DNA from: Scatomorpha sp964345235
GTDB lineage: Bacteria; Bacillota; Clostridia; Oscillospirales; Oscillospiraceae
Reading direction: 5' to 3'
DNA length: 64,000 nt
NCBI GenBank assembly: GCA_964345235.1
Contig: CAYFQE010000003.1
Coordinates: 19,860-83,859, forward strand
Shown: one piece after another, positions 59,816 to 64,000 of the stretch
Numbering within the stretch: position 1 is the stretch's first letter
Layout of the letters: every line of letters begins with the position of its first letter
Notes under the pieces: generated by a model
What the model saw: the letters and a program-made list of their open reading frames with translations, nothing else
Database searches by the model: none
Told to the model about the DNA's origin: nothing
Position numbers and translations under genes: made by a program

Positions 59816-60355
59816 TTGAGAAACGATATAGAAAAGATTCTCTTGGATGAGACTATGATAAGAAACAGAGTATCGGAGCTCGGCAAAGAGTTAAGCGCCG
59901 ATTATCAAGATAGCGAGCCTATTTTTGTGGGCGTTTTAAAAGGTTGCTTTGTTTTCATGGCCGACCTTCTCCGCAGTGTAGATGTTCACTGCACCATGGA
60001 CTTCATGGCGGTTTCATCCTATGGTGACGGGACATCAAGTACGGGAGCAGTCATAATAACCAAGGACCTCTCTAAAAATATAGAGGGCAAAGATGTAATA
60101 ATTGTCGAAGACATACTCGACAGCGGCATGACTCTCTCCTATCTCAGCAACTATTTAAAGGGAAGGAATCCCAAGTCTATAAAGATAGCCACACTCTTAG
60201 ATAAGCCCTCCCGCCGAAAGGCAAAAATAAATGCTGACTATATCGGATTCGAGGTTCCCGATGCCTTTGTTGTCGGATACGGACTCGATTTTGCCGAAAA
60301 ATACAGAAATCTGCCCTACATAGGGGTGTTAAAACCCGAGATTTACGGCGACTGA
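59816..60355 (+). CDS. hpt: Hypoxanthine phosphoribosyltransferase
   Basis: Purine salvage. 179 residues, start TTG behind AAGGAG, one base after the tilS stop. Motifs: VGVLKGCFVFMADLLR, MAVSSYGDGTSS, the PRPP-binding VEDILDSGMTLSYL and the purine-binding VGYGLDFAEKYRNLPYIG. The tilS-hpt-ftsH order is standard. Confidence 0.95.
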   Translation: MRNDIEKILLDETMIRNRVSELGKELSADYQDSEPIFVGVLKGCFVFMADLLRSVDVHCTMDFMAVSSYGDGTSSTGAVIITKDLSKNIEGKDVIIVEDILDSGMTLSYLSNYLKGRNPKSIKIATLLDKPSRRKAKINADYIGFEVPDAFVVGYGLDFAEKYRNLPYIGVLKPEIYGD

Positions 60356-60395
60356 TAAAGTAGCGTGATATAAACCATATTAAGGAAGTGATAGA

Positions 60396-62438
60396 TTGAA
60401 CCCTGAAAACAAGTCTCCGCGCAGTATAGGATTTTGGGCGCTGATAGGACTAATTTTGCTTGCCCTTATTTATACAAGCTTTGGACCAAATGTACAAAAA
60501 CGCGCAATCTATTCGGATGTAATCGAAATGTTTACAAAGGAGCAGGTCGAGAGCTTCCGTATAGAAGGAGATAATATATATATAAAAAAGAAAGACGCAG
60601 GCAAGAACGATCCCGAACTAGCGTTCGAACTCTATGATGTCAAGGCATTTATGGACTCGATGGGCGACACAATCAAGGATCAGCACGCACGCGGCATAAT
60701 AAAAAGCTACGATATAAGAAGCGGATGGGCTCCTCCTTGGTGGTTCGGCACTTTCTTCTACATACTCATAATCGGAGGCATGTTCTACTTCTGGTACGCC
60801 ATGATGGCAAAACAGGGTGGTGGAGCGCCGGGAGTAGGCAAGTTCGGCAAGGCCAGAACAAGGCTTGCAAGCGAAGAAAAGAAGAAGATAACCTTTGCCG
60901 ATGTCGCGGGCTGTGAGGAAGAAAAAGAAGAGCTTGCCGAAGTTGTGCGCTTCCTCAAAAACCCCAAGGCCTTTACGGATATGGGAGCCAGAATTCCCAA
61001 GGGCGTCCTGCTCGTGGGCCCTCCGGGCACGGGTAAAACCCTGCTTGCAAAGGCCGTTGCGGGTGAGAGCGGAGTGCAGTTTCTCTCGATATCCGGCTCC
61101 GACTTCGTTGAGCTCTATGTCGGTGTCGGCGCAAGCCGTGTGAGGGATCTTTTCAACGAGGCAAAGAAGGTTGCCCCCGCAATAGTATTTATCGACGAGA
61201 TAGATGCTGTCGGCAGACAGAGAGGCTCGGGCCTCGGCGGCGGTCACGATGAGAGAGAGCAAACCCTAAACCAGCTTCTTGTCGAGATGGACGGATTTTC
61301 CGACAATGAGGGCGTCATAGTCATGGCGGCCACCAACAGAGCCGATATTTTGGATAACGCCCTGCTTCGTCCCGGCAGATTCGACAGAACAGTCTATGTC
61401 GGCCTGCCCGATGTAAGAGGCAGAGAGGCGATACTCAAGGTACACGCCAGAGGCAAGCGCTTTGCCGAAACGGTCGATTTCAACTCAATCGCCCGCGGCA
61501 CCCCCGGTTTTTCGGGTGCCGATTTGGAGAACCTGCTTAACGAGGCTGCCTTGATGGCCGTTGCCAATAAAAAGCGCTTCATAGGCGATGAAGAGATAGA
61601 AGAGGCAATAAGAAAACAGCAAATGGGTCCCGAGAAAAAGAGCCGTGTCATGTCCGACAAGGCAAAAAAGCTCACGGCATATCACGAGGCGGGACATGCG
61701 GTTTCGTCGCACTTCCTCAAGCACACAGATCCCGTTCACTACATCACCATAATTCCGCGAGGCCCCTCGGGCGGCGCTACCTACTTCAGGCCCGACGAGG
61801 ATGTCGAGAGCTTCGAGTCATACAGCGAGCTCTATGAAAACATCATAGTAAGCTTGGGAGGCAGAACTGCCGAGAAGCTCTTCTTGGACGATATATCAAC
61901 AGGCGCAACCGGAGATATACAATACGCAACAAGGCTTGTTCGCGCCATGGTCACTCAGTACGGCATGAGCGAGGAACTTGGCCCCATCTCATTCGACAGC
62001 GCAGACCACAGTATATTCATAGGCCGCGACTTCGGCCAGACCAAGTCCTATTCCGAAAATACGGCGTCCTTAATCGACAGTGAGGTCAAGCGCATCTTCG
62101 ATATGGCGGGAGCCGACTGCGAAAGAATCTTAAAAGAGCACGAGGATAAACTTGTAGGCGTAGCTGAATACCTGCTTAAATACGAGAAGATGGACGGCGA
62201 GGACTTCAGAAGATATTGCGACGAGGGCATACTCCCCGAACCCAAGGAAGAAAAAACTCAGTCCAAAGCTGAAGAGAGCGCCGAAAGCCAAACGCCTGAA
62301 GAGCCTGTAAAACCCGAATCGGAAGAGATAGAAGTAGAGATTTTCGAGCTCAAGGATGATACTCCCGAAATAGCGGAAGTTCAGAGTGAAGAAAAAGCAA
62401 CTGAAGTCTCGGAAGAAAACAATAAAACGGAAGAATAA
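60396..62438 (+). CDS. ftsH: ATP-dependent membrane zinc metalloprotease FtsH
   Basis: 680 residues, start TTG behind AAGGAAGTG. Two membrane helices (about residues 10-28 and 115-135) flank an external domain. AAA module: Walker A GPPGTGKT, Walker B VFIDEIDA, second region of homology ATNRADILDNALLRPGRFDR. Protease zinc motif HEAGH near residue 432. A long Glu-rich tail ends the protein. Quality control of membrane proteins. Confidence 0.96.
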   Translation: MNPENKSPRSIGFWALIGLILLALIYTSFGPNVQKRAIYSDVIEMFTKEQVESFRIEGDNIYIKKKDAGKNDPELAFELYDVKAFMDSMGDTIKDQHARGIIKSYDIRSGWAPPWWFGTFFYILIIGGMFYFWYAMMAKQGGGAPGVGKFGKARTRLASEEKKKITFADVAGCEEEKEELAEVVRFLKNPKAFTDMGARIPKGVLLVGPPGTGKTLLAKAVAGESGVQFLSISGSDFVELYVGVGASRVRDLFNEAKKVAPAIVFIDEIDAVGRQRGSGLGGGHDEREQTLNQLLVEMDGFSDNEGVIVMAATNRADILDNALLRPGRFDRTVYVGLPDVRGREAILKVHARGKRFAETVDFNSIARGTPGFSGADLENLLNEAALMAVANKKRFIGDEEIEEAIRKQQMGPEKKSRVMSDKAKKLTAYHEAGHAVSSHFLKHTDPVHYITIIPRGPSGGATYFRPDEDVESFESYSELYENIIVSLGGRTAEKLFLDDISTGATGDIQYATRLVRAMVTQYGMSEELGPISFDSADHSIFIGRDFGQTKSYSENTASLIDSEVKRIFDMAGADCERILKEHEDKLVGVAEYLLKYEKMDGEDFRRYCDEGILPEPKEEKTQSKAEESAESQTPEEPVKPESEEIEVEIFELKDDTPEIAEVQSEEKATEVSEENNKTEE

Positions 62439-62449
62439 GAAAAAAATAT

Positions 62450-62477
62450 GGAGCTGTAGGAAATTCTCTACAGCTCC
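62450..62477. terminator. Hairpin between ftsH and mgtE
   Basis: GGAGCTGTAG (62450-62459) pairs with CTACAGCTCC (62468-62477); the T-tract is poor in both directions (TAAATTAT). Probably terminates or protects the ftsH mRNA. Confidence 0.5.
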
Positions 62478-62553
62478 TAAATTATAGAACAGAACAATGT
62501 TATGTAAACCCATAAGCGATTCAATGTAGACAATAGAGCTATTAACATTAAGG

Positions 62554-63879
62554 CTAAATGCCCAACAAGAGGCTTGCAACCTCAAAATAGACCAGCAAAA
62601 CAAAGGTGTCGACAATAGTTGTGATAAGCGGACCTGCCATTATTGTAGGGTCTATTTTAATTTTATCGGCTATCAAAGGTAAAATGCCTCCGATAATTTT
62701 CGACAAAACAATTGTTAGAAGCAAGGTAATAGATACCGTCAAATTTACCTGTATGCTCACGCCGTCTAAAGCAAACATTCTGAGCATATTGACAATTACA
62801 AGGGCAAAACCCGCAATCATGCCGATTTTAAATTCTTTAAAAATGACCTTGAATAACTCTCTATAATTAACTTCTCCCGAATAAAGAGCGGTAATTATTG
62901 TCGTCGATGACTGGGTGCCTGCGTTTCCTCCGGAATCCATAAGCATTGGTATATAGGCTGTTAAAATAACGCTTGTGGCTAAAACCGCTTCGTATCTTTG
63001 AATAATAAAGCCGGTTAAAGTCGCTGTTAAAAGACAGATGATTAGCCAAGCCGTTCTGTCTTTTGCCATTTGAAAACTGGATTTTTTCCAATACGATTCA
63101 GCAGAAGACTCTGTAATACCGTGAATGTTGGCCAAATCCTCTTCATATTCATCATGCATGATGTCAATTGCCCACTCGGCGGGAACAAATCCGATTAGTC
63201 TTCCTTCGGAATCGGTGACAGGAATTTCCGCTAAATGATATTTGTGCGCTATCTTAGCAACGACTTCCTGATCATCGCTTGCATACACGCTTGCCGCAAT
63301 CGGATATAGTAAGTCTTCGATATCTTTATCCTTATTTCTTAAAAGGTCTGCCAGATAAACATACCCTATAAGAACCAATGACTCGTCCGTTATCCAAATC
63401 TGCTCCAGTCTGTTGGCATCAAGCTCGGAGCTTAAAACTTTTTCAATCGCGGCAGACGGACCGAGAGTATTTTTCACAGAGAGAAAACCAACCGACATGA
63501 TAGAGCCGACGCTCTCTTTCGGGTAGCCCAAAAGCTGATTAATTATGGGCCTTCTCTCTTCGTCTACAAAATGGTTCATTATTTTTCTAACCATGTTTGC
63601 GGGAAGCTCCTGAAGTGTATCGACCAACTCGTCTTCTTCGAGCTCTTTGATTAAAACCATGGCCTTTTCGTCGGACAATGATTCGATAATTTGAATTTTG
63701 TTTTCTTTGGGTAAAAGCGCGAATCCATCGGCCAATAAATCCTTGTCCAAAAGCATTACCCATATGGCCGATTCCGCCTCGGGCAGATTTGCAAGCTGAT
63801 TGGCCAAATCCACGGGATTGAGTTTGTTAATCTGCTCCTTTAATAAGAGCAATTCTTTTGCATCATAATTAATTCTCAT
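62554..63879 (-). CDS. mgtE: MgtE-type magnesium transporter
   Basis: 441 residues from MRINYDAKEL, with AGGAGG nine bases ahead; a 10-residue extension would swallow that site. Soluble N-terminal superhelical domain (PVDLANQLANLPEAESAIWVMLL...), a CBS pair (about 130-250) that senses Mg2+, and five membrane helices with the conserved PMLMDSGGNAGTQSSTTIITAL. Mg2+ uptake gated by internal Mg2+. Confidence 0.93.
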   Translation of the reverse strand: MRINYDAKELLLLKEQINKLNPVDLANQLANLPEAESAIWVMLLDKDLLADGFALLPKENKIQIIESLSDEKAMVLIKELEEDELVDTLQELPANMVRKIMNHFVDEERRPIINQLLGYPKESVGSIMSVGFLSVKNTLGPSAAIEKVLSSELDANRLEQIWITDESLVLIGYVYLADLLRNKDKDIEDLLYPIAASVYASDDQEVVAKIAHKYHLAEIPVTDSEGRLIGFVPAEWAIDIMHDEYEEDLANIHGITESSAESYWKKSSFQMAKDRTAWLIICLLTATLTGFIIQRYEAVLATSVILTAYIPMLMDSGGNAGTQSSTTIITALYSGEVNYRELFKVIFKEFKIGMIAGFALVIVNMLRMFALDGVSIQVNLTVSITLLLTIVLSKIIGGILPLIADKIKIDPTIMAGPLITTIVDTFVLLVYFEVASLLLGI

Positions 63880-63903
63880 TTTTACATACCTCCTCAGAAA
63901 AAT

Positions 63904-63945
63904 GGGCATAAAAATGCCGCCTCAACTAAATTTTAGTCTAAGCGG
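63904..63945 (-). promoter_or_regulatory. Terminator-like hairpin in the mgtE leader
   Basis: On the minus strand CCGCTTAGACTAAA pairs with TTTAGTTGAGGCGG (63917-63945, with G-U pairs and one mismatch), followed by CATTTTTAT; a second small hairpin GGCAT/ATGCC overlaps the T-tract. Placed just before the ribosome site it could be a riboswitch expression platform. The rest of the leader lies mostly beyond the window, so no aptamer can be assigned. Confidence 0.45.
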
Positions 63946-64000
63946 TAAATTAGGCATGTAAACATGAGCTTACTTATCCGAGCGCATCACACGGATTTTG

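Noticed and set aside
1..64000. tRNA/rRNA genes, CRISPR arrays, transposases, integrases
   Set aside because: Intergenic regions were scanned by eye for the T-loop GGTTCGA pattern, regularly spaced repeats and mobile-element proteins; none was found. A covariance-model search could still find a divergent tRNA.

Overview
The window reads as a draft-assembly stretch (one run of 100 N at 21702-21801) from an obligately anaerobic, low-to-moderate GC Bacillota, most likely a Clostridia/Eubacteriales gut-type organism. The case for this is the Firmicutes gene order gdpP-rplI-dnaB-tilS-hpt-ftsH, a T-box leader, strong GGAGG ribosome sites with many TTG/GTG starts, lipoproteins with classic lipoboxes, and several strict-anaerobe enzymes: a molybdenum hydroxylase, a radical SAM protein, a 2-hydroxyacyl-CoA dehydratase with ATP-driven activase, and a CooC-type ATPase. 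The exact taxon cannot be named from sequence alone.

Layout. 1-2330 (minus): start of a flavodoxin-like protein, ispE and apgM. 2453-12654 (minus) and 12773-15192 (plus): a molybdenum-hydroxylase locus matching, from memory, the Desulfovibrio vulgaris DVU1551-DVU1559 neighbourhood. It holds a Mop-type aldehyde oxidoreductase, a dicluster/CCG oxidoreductase, a small redox protein, a methyltransferase, a C-GCAxxG-C-C protein, a NifS-like enzyme, a radical SAM protein, a CoA-ligase-like protein, a MobA-ModE fusion and a phosphatase-HD fusion. 15269-17326: VanY-like carboxypeptidase, then queH-queT. 17339-20398: a three-gene amino-acid-type ABC transporter preceded by a Tyr-rich leader peptide, a terminator and a competing antiterminator. 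20598-21553: two 5'-truncated transporter fragments meeting at a breakpoint. 21694-24235: propeller protein and a rhomboid-like protein. 24385-31276: rlmB, a pseudo-P-type ATPase, an EF-G paralogue, an SGNH hydrolase and a lipoprotein. 31449-33065: a secreted serpin bracketed by two direct repeats.

33126-35514: cysE-cysS under a T-box. 35570-42057: CooT and a His-rich protein facing away from an operon of CooC-like ATPase, two 2-hydroxyacyl-CoA-dehydratase-type subunits, activase, a 51-residue membrane protein and a stand-alone domain resembling the middle part of acetyl-CoA synthase. I know of no characterised system with this composition, and it is my best candidate for an undescribed one. 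42166-51035: nitroreductase, CapA-like protein, lysA-deoC, prmA, hpf, an LRR/TPR membrane protein and an M29 aminopeptidase. 51080-54535: glyS-nadE. 54602-62438: the gdpP-rplI-dnaB-tilS-hpt-ftsH operon. 62554-63879: mgtE with a terminator-like leader.

How it fits together: the two redox loci look like dedicated maturation and electron-supply systems (molybdenum hydroxylase; nickel or Fe-S low-potential chemistry). RNA-based control is prominent (Cys T-box, Tyr leader attenuator, possibly an mgtE leader). The rest is housekeeping. No tRNA, rRNA, CRISPR array or intact insertion sequence was seen.
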